Shown: in pieces, positions 8,441-16,561 of the stretch
How positions within the stretch are numbered: the first letter of the stretch is position 1
How the letters are laid out: every line of letters starts with the position of its first letter
From: an uncultured Bacilli bacterium
Lineage (GTDB): Bacteria; Bacillota_I; Bacilli_A; RF39; UBA660
Assembly: GCA_947624845.1 (NCBI GenBank)
Contig: CANQMB010000002.1
Span: forward strand, 1-40,314
Direction of reading: 5' to 3'
Length of the DNA stretch: 40,314 nt
The notes under the pieces: model-generated
The model's database searches: none
Told to the model about the DNA's origin: nothing
What the model saw: the letters and a program-made list of their open reading frames with translations, nothing else
Position numbers and translations under genes: made by a program

Positions 8441-9568
8441 ATGAAATTAACAATAAAAAAGGAATTATTATTAGATGCTTTAATTAAAGTTTCTAAAGCA
8501 ATTTCTACTAAAAATTTAATTCCTGTTTTAGCAGGGATTCGATTTGATGTTTCAAAAAAGAAATTAACTTTAACAGCATCCGATAACGATATTACAATCG
8601 AAACGACAATTGATGCTAACGATACCAAAGATTTTGTTATTGAAAAAGAAGGTTCTATTATTATTCAAGGAAAATATATATTAGATATTGTAAGAAAACT
8701 TCCTGATGAATATATTAATATAGAATTAATAGATGAATTAAAAATTATGATTTATACAGAAAATAGTGAATTTAATTTAAATGGAATCAATGAAAGTGAA
8801 TATCCTTCCATTGATTTAGAAGAAAGTAAGAAAAAAATTGTGATTTCTAATTCAGTAATGAAAGAAATTGTTTCCCAAACAGCTTTCGCTGCTTCCCATG
8901 AAGAGACAAAGCCTGTATTAACTGGTATTAATTTCAATATCGTAGGGGATACCTTAGAATGTAATTCGACAGATTCTTATCGTCTTGCAAGAAAAATAAT
9001 CAAACTAGAAGAAGCCAGTGATGATAATTATAATATTGTAATTCCTAGTCATAATTTAGAAGAATTTTGCAAAATTTTGGATGAAGATAAAGAAAATATA
9101 GAAATTCATATATTTAATAATAAAATTTTATTTAAATATAAGAATATTAAATTTCAGTCTAGATTAATTAATGGAACTTATCCAAATACATCCAATTTAA
9201 TGCCTACAGATTCCTATTTAATTGTCAGTGCAAATTTAAATGATCTTTATAGTGTCATTGATCGGGCAAGTATTTTAACAAGTGATAAGGAAAAAAATAT
9301 TGTTACTTTGGAAACAGAAGGGGACACATTAATATTAAAATCTTCCTCTGCAGAAATTGGTAGAGTAGAAGAGAAAATGAAAATTCAAAAGAATAATCAA
9401 GAAAATATCAAAATTTCTTTTAGTGCAAAATATATGATGGAAGCATTAAAATCATTTAGAACAGAAAATGTAGAGCTTCATTTTGGCGGAGAAATTAAAC
9501 CTATTGTATTAAAATCGAAAGAAGATGAATCTTTAACTCAATTAGTATTACCAATTCGCACTTATTAA
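8441..9568 (+). CDS. dnaN: DNA polymerase III sliding clamp (beta subunit)
   Basis: The beta clamp is a ring-shaped dimer that tethers the replicative polymerase to DNA. The 375-residue product has the three-domain clamp pattern, beginning MKLTIKKELLLDAL and ending in QLVLPIRTY, typical of the family C-terminus. Length matches B. subtilis DnaN (378). The ATG follows AGAAAGAAGGAA. It lies between the second DnaA-box cluster and a terminator that separates it from comK. Confidence 0.98.
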   Translation: MKLTIKKELLLDALIKVSKAISTKNLIPVLAGIRFDVSKKKLTLTASDNDITIETTIDANDTKDFVIEKEGSIIIQGKYILDIVRKLPDEYINIELIDELKIMIYTENSEFNLNGINESEYPSIDLEESKKKIVISNSVMKEIVSQTAFAASHEETKPVLTGINFNIVGDTLECNSTDSYRLARKIIKLEEASDDNYNIVIPSHNLEEFCKILDEDKENIEIHIFNNKILFKYKNIKFQSRLINGTYPNTSNLMPTDSYLIVSANLNDLYSVIDRASILTSDKEKNIVTLETEGDTLILKSSSAEIGRVEEKMKIQKNNQENIKISFSAKYMMEALKSFRTENVELHFGGEIKPIVLKSKEDESLTQLVLPIRTY

Positions 9569-9602
9569 AATATTCAAAATTAAATTTTGGATATTTTTTT
9601 TT
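9567..9602 (+). terminator. Terminator after dnaN
   Basis: The stem AATATTCAAAAT pairs with ATTTTGGATATT through one G-T pair, with a short loop, and is followed by eight or more T. It begins at the dnaN stop codon and would isolate dnaN from the comK gene downstream. Confidence 0.7.
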
Positions 9603-9640
9603 ATTTTCCAGAAATTTCAACAAATATCGACACCAGAATT

Positions 9641-9649
9641 TGATATGCT
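9641..9649 (+). promoter_or_regulatory. Candidate extended -10 promoter for comK
   Basis: TGATATGCT (TG, one base, then TATGCT) lies 45 bases before the comK start, after the dnaN terminator. No convincing -35 is seen. The call is weak but the position fits. Confidence 0.4.
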
Positions 9650-9693
9650 AGAAAGTGAAAACGCAAATTTTGGGTTTTCGGAAAGGGGGTTTT

Positions 9694-10155
9694 ATGAAAT
9701 ACGAAATTAATGAAGGAACACTAGCAATTCTTCCCATTGATTCAGAAAAAAGTAAAGTTTTTGAAGATCAAAAAGAGTATATTATCGATGAAAATCCATA
9801 TCAAATATTGGATGAAAGTTGTAAATACTTTGGAAGCAGTTATCAAGGAAGAAAAGAAGGGGCAAAAAGTATTTTAGGAGATGGCTATAAAATACCTATA
9901 GTTGTAGAAGATGGAAGAAATATTATCTTTTTTCCAACAATTTCTCCATTTGATAAAGAATGTATTTGGTTATCTTCAAAAAATATCCAAGGAATTGAAG
10001 AAATTGATGATGTAACTTCTCGAATTATTTTTAATAATTCAAGAAAAATAGAGATTCCAATTTCTTATCGATCTTTGGAAAATCAATTATTTCGTGCAAC
10101 ACGGTTAGAATCTGTCGTACGAAATAGAAAAATTAATAAGAATATGCAAAATTAG
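9694..10155 (+). CDS. comK: ComK-family competence transcription factor
   Basis: ComK is the master activator of the DNA-uptake genes in B. subtilis. The 153-residue product keeps the conserved blocks of the family from memory of B. subtilis ComK: CKYFGSSYQGRKEGA (compare CRFFGSSYAGRKAGT), FPTISPFDKECIWLSS (compare FPTLSSTRPQCGWIS) and EIPISYRSLENQLFRAT (compare ELPISYNSFENQVYRT). It lacks about 35-40 C-terminal residues of the Bacillus protein. The ATG at 9694 is preferred because GAAAGGGGG lies 5 bases upstream; an upstream in-frame start at 9655 has no such site. It stands alone between two terminator-like structures, in the interval where yaaA sits in Bacillus. Regulation of competence by this copy is inferred from homology only. 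Confidence 0.85.
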   Translation: MKYEINEGTLAILPIDSEKSKVFEDQKEYIIDENPYQILDESCKYFGSSYQGRKEGAKSILGDGYKIPIVVEDGRNIIFFPTISPFDKECIWLSSKNIQGIEEIDDVTSRIIFNNSRKIEIPISYRSLENQLFRATRLESVVRNRKINKNMQN

Positions 10156-10165
10156 GTGCATAAAT

Positions 10166-10243
10166 ACCCATATTATGATATAATATTCTCGTAGGTATAG
10201 GAATACTAATACAGGGATAAGGTGATAATATGGGTCTTTTTTT
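10166..10243 (+). promoter_or_regulatory. recF leader: long-range hairpin around an extended -10 promoter
   Basis: A perfect 11-bp inverted repeat has ACCCATATTAT at 10166-10176 and ATAATATGGGT at 10225-10235, followed at once by CTTTTTTT. Transcripts running in from comK would contain both arms and could fold into a terminator-like structure. Between the arms lies a strong extended -10 promoter, TGATATAAT at 10176-10184. RNA started there would begin near 10190 and lack the left arm. The right arm also covers the start codon of the leader ORF before recF. Confidence 0.6.
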
Positions 10244-10256
10244 ACCTAAATTATGA
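10230..10256 (+). CDS. Eight-codon leader ORF overlapping the recF start
   Basis: ATG at 10230 opens a short frame, MGLFLPKL, ending in TGA at 10254-10256. It has a good ribosome site (AAGGTG, 5 bases upstream), whereas recF has none of its own. The leader stop and the recF start share the four bases ATGA (10253-10256). This arrangement suggests that ribosomes reach recF by termination-reinitiation. No protein function is implied for the peptide. Confidence 0.5.
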   Translation: MGLFLPKL

Positions 10257-11362
10257 TTTTGCAAAAATTAAATCTTTTAAATTTTAGAAATTATGAAAAA
10301 GCATCAATTTCTTTTGGTCCAAATTTAAATATTATCATTGGTAAAAATGCACAAGGAAAAACAAATATTTTAGAAGCCATTGAAATTCTTGCTCTAACAA
10401 AATCTCATCGTAGTGGAGTTGATCCAAATTTAATTCGAATTGGAAAAGAAAAAGCAATTTTACGGGGAAGAGTAAAAGAAAATAGAATTTTAAATGATTT
10501 AGAAATAGAAATCATTACTGGTAATAAAAAAATTCAAGTCAATCAGAATAATATAAGTAGAGTTGCCGATTATATTTCATATTTAAATATTATTATGTTT
10601 ACACCAGATGACTTAGAATTAATTAAAAATTCTCCAAGTATTCGAAGAAATTTCTTAAATATCGAATTAAGTCAATTATCAAAAACTTATCTAAATACCT
10701 ATAATGAGTATAATAAAATTTTAAAAACTCGAAATGAATACTTAAAACTTCTTTTTACAAATAGTATTGCTGATAAAAAATATTTTGATATTTTAACAGA
10801 AAAATTAATTGAAAAAGCAATTATTATTTATAAAAAGAGAAAAGAATTTATTGATTGTCTAAATCAAAAAATTGATCAAATTTTTTTTGATATTTCTAAA
10901 CAAAAGAGTCTAAAAATTTTATATGAACCAAATTTAGAATTTGAAACGATGGAAGAAGATCATATCCGAGAAGTGATGAGAGAATCGTTTCAAAAAAATT
11001 ATGAAAAAGAATTAAATAATAAAATGACTTTATATGGTCCTCATCGGGATGATTTTTCCTTTTATTTAAACGATATCAATTTAAAATATTTTGGTTCTCA
11101 AGGTCAACAACGTCTTGCTATCATCTGTATGAAGTTAGCAGAAATTCCAATTTTTGAAGAAGTATGTAAGACAAAACCACTTCTTCTATTAGATGATATT
11201 TTTAGTGAATTAGATTTAGAAAAAAGAAAAAAATTATTAAAGTATATTAATAAAGATTTACAAAGTGTCATTACAACTACAGATTTAAAAAATATTCAAA
11301 AAAAATTTTTAGAAAATGCAAATATTTATTATGTTGAAGAAGGTAAAATTACAAGAAAGTAG
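10253..11362 (+). CDS. recF: DNA replication and repair protein RecF
   Basis: RecF is an SMC-like ATPase that helps load RecA at gaps with RecO and RecR. The 369-residue protein has Walker A GKNAQGKT at 30-37 and the ABC-type Walker B/D-loop LLLLDDIFSELD near the C-terminus, preceded by the signature SQGQQRLA. Length matches B. subtilis RecF (370). There is no ribosome site directly before its ATG; translation is probably coupled to the leader ORF. gyrB begins 7 bases after its stop. Confidence 0.97.
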   Translation: MILQKLNLLNFRNYEKASISFGPNLNIIIGKNAQGKTNILEAIEILALTKSHRSGVDPNLIRIGKEKAILRGRVKENRILNDLEIEIITGNKKIQVNQNNISRVADYISYLNIIMFTPDDLELIKNSPSIRRNFLNIELSQLSKTYLNTYNEYNKILKTRNEYLKLLFTNSIADKKYFDILTEKLIEKAIIIYKKRKEFIDCLNQKIDQIFFDISKQKSLKILYEPNLEFETMEEDHIREVMRESFQKNYEKELNNKMTLYGPHRDDFSFYLNDINLKYFGSQGQQRLAIICMKLAEIPIFEEVCKTKPLLLLDDIFSELDLEKRKKLLKYINKDLQSVITTTDLKNIQKKFLENANIYYVEEGKITRK

Positions 11363-11369
11363 GGATAAT

Positions 11370-13286
11370 GTGGAAGAAAAAAAATATGATTCATCATCAA
11401 TTCAAGTATTAGAGGGATTAGAAGCTGTAAGAAAACGTCCAGGAATGTATATTGGAACAACGAGTTCTAGAGGACTCCACCATTTAGTATGGGAAATTGT
11501 GGATAATGCAATTGATGAGGCTCTAGCAGGATTTTGTACTCATATTGAAGTAATTATTGGAAAAGAAAATACAATTACTGTAAAAGATAATGGTCGTGGA
11601 ATTCCTGTAGATATTCATCCAAAAACAAAAAAGAGTACAGTTGAAACTGTCTATACTGTTTTGCATGCTGGTGGAAAATTTGGAGGCGGCGGATATAAAG
11701 TATCTGGAGGACTTCATGGTGTTGGAGCCAGTGTAGTGAATGCTCTTAGTAGTTGGTTAGAAGTTCGTGTTTATCGAGATGGAAAAGTATATTTTCAGCG
11801 ATATAGTAATGGGGGACATGCGGAAGATGAACTTAAAATTATAGAAGAATGTGCAAAAGATCGGACAGGAACAACCGTAACATTTAAACCAGATCCTAAT
11901 ATTTTTACAGAAACGACGACTTTTGAGTACGAAATTTTAAAAATCAGACTTCGAGAACTTGCTTTTTTAAATAAAGGATTACGTATTTCTTTATATGATG
12001 AAAGAGAAGTTGATAAAAGTGATTCTTTCTGTTATGAAGGTGGTTTAAAAGAATATGTTACAATGTTAAATCAATCAAAAAATCCAATTCATGAAACAAT
12101 CATTGATATTTCAGGAGTAGATAAAGATATTTCATTAGAAGTTGCACTTCAATATAATGAAACTTATAATTCTAGTATTTATTCTTTTGTTAATAATATT
12201 ACAACCCCTGAAGGAGGAACTCATGAAGATGGTGTCAGAAGGGCATTAACTAGAATTTTGAACAAATATGCAGTTTCCAGTGGAATGCTTAAAAATAATG
12301 ATGATTCTTTAACAGGAGATGATGTTCGAGAAGGTTTAACGATGATTATTTCCATCAAACATCCAAATCCACAGTTTGAAGGTCAAACAAAAACAAAATT
12401 AGGAAATGCAGAAGTTCGTGGAATTTCTGATAAAATATTTTCTACTGCCTTTGAAAGATTCTTAATGGAGCATCCAGATGAGGCCAGAGCGATTGTCGAT
12501 AAAGGAATGACTGCATCTCGTGCGAGAGTTGCTGCGAAGAAAGCTCGTGAACTTACAAGAAGAAAAGGGGATTTGGATATTACAAACTTCTATGGAAAAC
12601 TTTCTGATTGTAAAAGCAAAGATGCTTCTGTCAGTGAAATATTCTTAGTCGAGGGAGATTCTGCAGGTGGATCTGCAATTAAAGGTAGAAATAGTATGAC
12701 TCAAGCAATTTTACCTCTTCGTGGAAAAATTTTAAATGTGGAAAAAGCTAGATTGGATAGAGCTTTATCCAATGAGGAAATTAGAACAATTATTACTGCT
12801 TTTGGAACAGGAATTGGTGAAGAATTTGATTTAAGTAAATTGAGATATCATAAAATCATTATCATGACCGATGCTGATGTGGATGGATCTCATATTCGAG
12901 TATTATTATTAACTTTATTTTATCGCTTTTTTAGACCAATTGTGGAAGCGGGTCATGTTTTTGCAGCTCAACCACCACTTTTTGTAATCAAACATGGAAA
13001 AACAATTAAATATGTATTAAATGAAACAGAAAGAGATGAATATTTAGCATCTCTTCCTGAAAATACAAAATATGAAATTGCTCGGATGAAAGGTTTAGGA
13101 GAAATGGATGCCGAGGAATTAAATGAAACTACAATGGATATTGAAAAAAGAGTTTTAAGACAAATTACTGTAGAAGATGCAATGCTTGCAGATGAAACCT
13201 TCGCTCAATTAATGGGGGAAGAAGTAGAACCACGACGCAATTTTATTGAAGAAAATGCAGTTTATGTAGAAAATTTAGATGTTTAG
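11370..13286 (+). CDS. gyrB: DNA gyrase subunit B
   Basis: GyrB is the ATPase half of DNA gyrase, which introduces negative supercoils. I take the GTG at 11370, after TAGGGAT, which gives 638 residues and the standard MEEKKYDSSSIQVLEGLEAV start; upstream in-frame codons lie inside recF. The GHKL ATPase site shows EIVDNAIDEA (E42, N46) and DNGRGIPVD (from 73). The TOPRIM domain carries EGDSAGGSA and DADVDGSHIR, the metal-binding acidic residues. It forms an operon with recF and gyrA. Confidence 0.97.
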   Translation: MEEKKYDSSSIQVLEGLEAVRKRPGMYIGTTSSRGLHHLVWEIVDNAIDEALAGFCTHIEVIIGKENTITVKDNGRGIPVDIHPKTKKSTVETVYTVLHAGGKFGGGGYKVSGGLHGVGASVVNALSSWLEVRVYRDGKVYFQRYSNGGHAEDELKIIEECAKDRTGTTVTFKPDPNIFTETTTFEYEILKIRLRELAFLNKGLRISLYDEREVDKSDSFCYEGGLKEYVTMLNQSKNPIHETIIDISGVDKDISLEVALQYNETYNSSIYSFVNNITTPEGGTHEDGVRRALTRILNKYAVSSGMLKNNDDSLTGDDVREGLTMIISIKHPNPQFEGQTKTKLGNAEVRGISDKIFSTAFERFLMEHPDEARAIVDKGMTASRARVAAKKARELTRRKGDLDITNFYGKLSDCKSKDASVSEIFLVEGDSAGGSAIKGRNSMTQAILPLRGKILNVEKARLDRALSNEEIRTIITAFGTGIGEEFDLSKLRYHKIIIMTDADVDGSHIRVLLLTLFYRFFRPIVEAGHVFAAQPPLFVIKHGKTIKYVLNETERDEYLASLPENTKYEIARMKGLGEMDAEELNETTMDIEKRVLRQITVEDAMLADETFAQLMGEEVEPRRNFIEENAVYVENLDV

Positions 13287-13298
13287 GAGGTGCGGCAA

Positions 13299-15767
13299 AT
13301 GGATAGATTAGAAAAAAATAATATTGTAAATGAAGTAAGAAACTCCTTTCTAGAATATTCGATGAGCGTTATTGTCGCAAGAGCTTTACCAGATTTAAGA
13401 GATGGATTAAAACCAGTTCATCGACGTATTTTATATTCAATGTATGAATCTGGATATACGCCAGATAAACCCCATAAAAAAAGTGCTAAAACTGTAGGGG
13501 AAGTCATGGGAAATTATCATCCTCATGGAGATTCAAGTATTTATGAAGCGATGGTTCGAATGGCTCAAGATTTTTCTTATCGTTATATGTTAATTGATGG
13601 GCATGGAAACTTTGGTAATATTGAAGGTTATGGTGCAGCCGCTATGCGTTATACGGAAGCACGACTTTCTAAAATTTCTTTAGAACTTCTTAGAAATATT
13701 AATAAAAATACAGTAAATTTTATTCCAAACTTTGATGAAACAACGAAAGAACCAGAAGTTTTGCCTTCTCGTTTTCCAAATATTTTAGTCAATGGTACTA
13801 TGGGAATTGCTGTTGGTATGGCAACCAACATTCCTCCACATAATTTAGGAGAAGTGATTGATGGATGTATTGCCTATATTGATAATCCAGATATTGATGT
13901 CGATGGATTAATGCAATATATTAAAGGACCAGATTTTCCAACAGGAGCGACGATTCTTGGAAATAGTGGAATTAAAAAGGCTTACGAGACTGGTAGAGGT
14001 AGTATTACAATTCGAAGTAAAGCTCGTATTGAAGAAGACAAAGGCAAACATTATATCATTATTGATGAAGTTCCTTATGGTGTAAATACGCTTGATTTAA
14101 AAAATAAAGTTGCTGATTTAGTTCATAATAAAGTAATTGATGGAATCGCGGATTATCATACTGATTTAAAAGATGGTATTAAAATTACAATTACATTAAA
14201 GAAAGATGCCAATCCTCAAGTTGTATTGAATAATTTATATAAACATACTGCCTTTCAAACGAATTTTGGAATTATTTTCTTAATGCTTGATCAAGGAGTT
14301 CCAAAAACATTGGGATTAAAAGAAATTATTTCCAAATATATTGATTATCAGAAAGAAATTATTATTCGAAGAACTCGATTTGATTTAGAAAAAGATGAAG
14401 CTCGTGCTCATATATTAGAAGGCTTGAAAATAGCATTAGATCATATTGATGAAATTATTAATTTAATTCGTTCTTCAGATAGTGATGAAGAAGCAATACA
14501 AGGCCTTATGGGAAAATATCATTTATCTGAGGCTCAGTCACAAGCAATATTAGATATGCGTCTTAAGAGATTAACAGGCTTGGAAAGAACTAAAATAGAA
14601 AACGAACTTGCTGATTTATTAAAGGAAATTGAAGAATTAAAATCAATTTTAGCAAGTGAGGAAAAAGTATTACAAATCATTAAAGAAGAAATGTTAGAAA
14701 TCAAAAATAAATATAGCGATGAACGTCGTACTAACATTGATATGACTGCAATTGAATATATAGAGGATGAGTCTTTGATTCCAGTAGAAGATATTATTGT
14801 AACACTTACAAATAATGGATATGTCAAGAGATTAAAATCAGATACTTATCGTTCTCAAAATCGCGGTGGTGTGGGAATTAAAGGAATGACAACCAATGAA
14901 GAAGACTTTGTTAAACATTTAATTAACATGAAAACTCATGACTATATTTTATTCTTCTCTAACAAAGGCCGTGTTTATCGATTAAAAGGATATGAAATAC
15001 CAGAATTTAGCAGACAATCAAAAGGACTGCCAATTATTAATCTATTATCATTAGAAAAAGACGAAAATATTAGTTCGATAATTAAAATTGATTCAGACCA
15101 AAGTGAAGAAAATGATGAATATTTATTCTTTACAACTAAAAATGGATTAGTAAAACGAACTGCTATGAGTGAATTTGATAGTATTCGCAAAAGTGGAAAA
15201 ATTGCTATTATATTAAAAGATAATGATGAATTAATCAATGTTTCGAAGACAACAGGTGAAAATGAAATTGTTTTAGGTGCTCATAATGGTCGAATGGTTC
15301 ATTTTAATGAAAATGAAGTTCGAATAATGGGACGAAGTACTTCTGGTGTTAAAGGAATGGAATTAGATGGAAGTTATATTGTTGGTGCAGAAGTTATTAA
15401 TCCAAATCAATTAATATTGATTGTTACTGAAAACGGTTATGGAAAACAGACAGCTATTGAAGAATATCGTTTAACTCATCGTGGTAGTAAAGGAGTAAAA
15501 GCATTAAATATAACTGATAAAAATGGTGAAATGGTATCTTTAAATACTGTGGATACATCAAAGGAGCAAGATATTATTATTGTCAGCGATAGTGGAATTG
15601 TAATGAGAATGCCTTTGGAACAAGTATCAACATTAAAAAGAGCCACTCAAGGTGTACGTTTAATTCATTTAAAAGATAATCAAAAAGTTGCTACTGTAAC
15701 CATTGTTGAAAAAGAAAATGAAGAAATGGAAGAAAATACTTCAGATGAACAAATAGAAGCAGAATAA
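13299..15767 (+). CDS. gyrA: DNA gyrase subunit A
   Basis: GyrA cleaves and rejoins DNA in the gyrase complex. The ATG at 13299 follows AGGAGGTG by 6 bases and gives 822 residues. The catalytic tyrosine is Y118 in RYTEARL. The quinolone-determining region reads HPHGDSSIYE (74-83), with Ser79 and Glu83 at the positions where resistance mutations arise, so it looks unmutated. The C-terminal beta-pinwheel has the GyrA box QNRGGVG. The acidic tail is followed by a strong terminator that overlaps the stop codon. Confidence 0.97.
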   Translation: MDRLEKNNIVNEVRNSFLEYSMSVIVARALPDLRDGLKPVHRRILYSMYESGYTPDKPHKKSAKTVGEVMGNYHPHGDSSIYEAMVRMAQDFSYRYMLIDGHGNFGNIEGYGAAAMRYTEARLSKISLELLRNINKNTVNFIPNFDETTKEPEVLPSRFPNILVNGTMGIAVGMATNIPPHNLGEVIDGCIAYIDNPDIDVDGLMQYIKGPDFPTGATILGNSGIKKAYETGRGSITIRSKARIEEDKGKHYIIIDEVPYGVNTLDLKNKVADLVHNKVIDGIADYHTDLKDGIKITITLKKDANPQVVLNNLYKHTAFQTNFGIIFLMLDQGVPKTLGLKEIISKYIDYQKEIIIRRTRFDLEKDEARAHILEGLKIALDHIDEIINLIRSSDSDEEAIQGLMGKYHLSEAQSQAILDMRLKRLTGLERTKIENELADLLKEIEELKSILASEEKVLQIIKEEMLEIKNKYSDERRTNIDMTAIEYIEDESLIPVEDIIVTLTNNGYVKRLKSDTYRSQNRGGVGIKGMTTNEEDFVKHLINMKTHDYILFFSNKGRVYRLKGYEIPEFSRQSKGLPIINLLSLEKDENISSIIKIDSDQSEENDEYLFFTTKNGLVKRTAMSEFDSIRKSGKIAIILKDNDELINVSKTTGENEIVLGAHNGRMVHFNENEVRIMGRSTSGVKGMELDGSYIVGAEVINPNQLILIVTENGYGKQTAIEEYRLTHRGSKGVKALNITDKNGEMVSLNTVDTSKEQDIIIVSDSGIVMRMPLEQVSTLKRATQGVRLIHLKDNQKVATVTIVEKENEEMEENTSDEQIEAE

Positions 15768-15784
15768 TGCTTCTATTTGTTTTA
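15751..15784 (+). terminator. Strong terminator of recF-gyrB-gyrA
   Basis: A perfect 11-bp stem, AAATAGAAGCA (15751-15761) and TGCTTCTATTT (15768-15778), has a 6-base loop that contains the gyrA stop codon. It is followed by GTTTTATGTTT. Confidence 0.85.
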
Positions 15785-15831
15785 TGTTTCACGTGAAACA
15801 TTGCCAAATTATTTCCCGGGAAATAATTTTA
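15784..15831 (+). repeat. Left arm of 48-bp inverted repeat: parS plus Noc-type site
   Basis: The arm contains TGTTTCACGTGAAACA (15785-15800), which fits the Bacillus parS consensus bound by ParB. Ten bases on is ATTTCCCGGGAAAT (15811-15824), the Noc-binding consensus, within a 24-bp perfect palindrome (15806-15829). The site centres are 25 bp apart. The whole 48 bp recurs exactly, inverted, at 16434-16481. Noc recognition of the second site is inferred from the known consensus. Confidence 0.9.
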
Positions 15832-15850
15832 AATTAAATTTATTAATAAT

Positions 15851-15879
15851 TTGCAATATTTAAATGTTTGTAATATAAT
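15851..15879 (+). promoter_or_regulatory. Promoter of the SRP RNA gene
   Basis: TTGCAA (15851-15856) and a perfect TATAAT (15874-15879) are 17 bases apart and end 6 bases before the predicted 5' end of the SRP RNA. Confidence 0.85.
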
Positions 15880-15885
15880 AAATAC

Positions 15886-15958
15886 GATGCAATGAATAGG
15901 TTGGAATCAGGTCAGAATCGGAAGATAGCAGCCTTAACAATTTTTATTCATGTGCATC
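15886..15958 (+). ncRNA. ffs: Signal recognition particle RNA (small, 4.5S-like)
   Basis: The apical part contains the conserved domain IV motif, CAGGTC...CGGAAG..AGCAGCC, which binds Ffh. The ends pair: GATGCA with TGCATC and ATGAATA with TATTCAT, giving a single long hairpin of about 73 bases. This is the short form without an Alu domain. The promoter fits its 5' end exactly. Position just before tadA is also seen around dnaX in other Bacilli. Confidence 0.92.
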
Positions 15959-15980
15959 ATTTATTTTGGAGTGAAAATTT

Positions 15981-16427
15981 ATGTATAATCAAAAATTTAT
16001 GAAACTTGCTATTGAAGAAGCAAAAACAGCCTTAAATGAAGAAGAAGTACCTATTGGTGCTGTTATTGTAAAGAATAATCAAGTAATATCTACAGGATAT
16101 AATCAAAAAAATGGTTCTAATTTTGTTACAAAACATGCTGAAATTATAGCAATTGAAAAAGCAAATCAAATTTTAAATAATTGGCGCTTGATCGATTGTG
16201 ATATTTATATAACTTTAGAACCTTGTCCAATGTGTATGAGTGCAATTCAACAAGCAAGAATAAAAAATGTTTTTTATGGAATTTCTAATCGGGATTTAAA
16301 CAATGAAAAAATTATTAAAGAAATTGCTAAAAAAAATCAAACAAATCCAGAAGTTTTATTACATCACGGATATATGATTTCAGAAATTGAAAATCTTATG
16401 AATAAATTTTTTTTAAAACATCGCTAA
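15981..16427 (+). CDS. tadA: tRNA-specific adenosine deaminase TadA
   Basis: TadA converts A34 to inosine in tRNA-Arg(ACG). The 148-residue product has the zinc-dependent deaminase motifs HAE at 52-54 (His52 zinc ligand, Glu54 proton shuttle) and PCPMC at 81-85 (Cys82 and Cys85 zinc ligands). The ATG follows TTGGAGTG. The gene lies 22 bases after the SRP RNA, and both sit between the two arms of the parS/Noc-site inverted repeat. Confidence 0.95.
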   Translation: MYNQKFMKLAIEEAKTALNEEEVPIGAVIVKNNQVISTGYNQKNGSNFVTKHAEIIAIEKANQILNNWRLIDCDIYITLEPCPMCMSAIQQARIKNVFYGISNRDLNNEKIIKEIAKKNQTNPEVLLHHGYMISEIENLMNKFFLKHR

Positions 16428-16433
16428 AAAACA

Positions 16434-16481
16434 TAAAATTATTTCCCGGGAAATAATTTGGCAATGTTTCACGTGAAACAT
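16434..16481 (-). repeat. Right arm of 48-bp inverted repeat: Noc-type site plus parS
   Basis: Exact reverse complement of 15784-15831. The Noc-type core ATTTCCCGGGAAAT is at 16441-16454 and parS TGTTTCACGTGAAACA is at 16465-16480. Here the parS palindrome extends to 24 bp (16461-16484). The arm begins 7 bases after the tadA stop. The 602 bases between arms hold only ffs and tadA. Confidence 0.9.
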
Positions 16482-16525
16482 TGCATCGTTGTTTACTAAA
16501 ACTAGTTTAATTATAAGGGTATTTA

Positions 16526-16534
16526 TGATATAAT
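16526..16534 (+). promoter_or_regulatory. Extended -10 promoter for the dnaX operon
   Basis: TGATATAAT (TG, one base, then a perfect TATAAT) lies about 28 bases before the dnaX start. The -35 region 17 bases away is TTTAAT, a poor match, which extended -10 promoters tolerate. Confidence 0.7.
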
Positions 16535-16561
16535 ATAAGTATATTGAATGGGGGCAAATGT

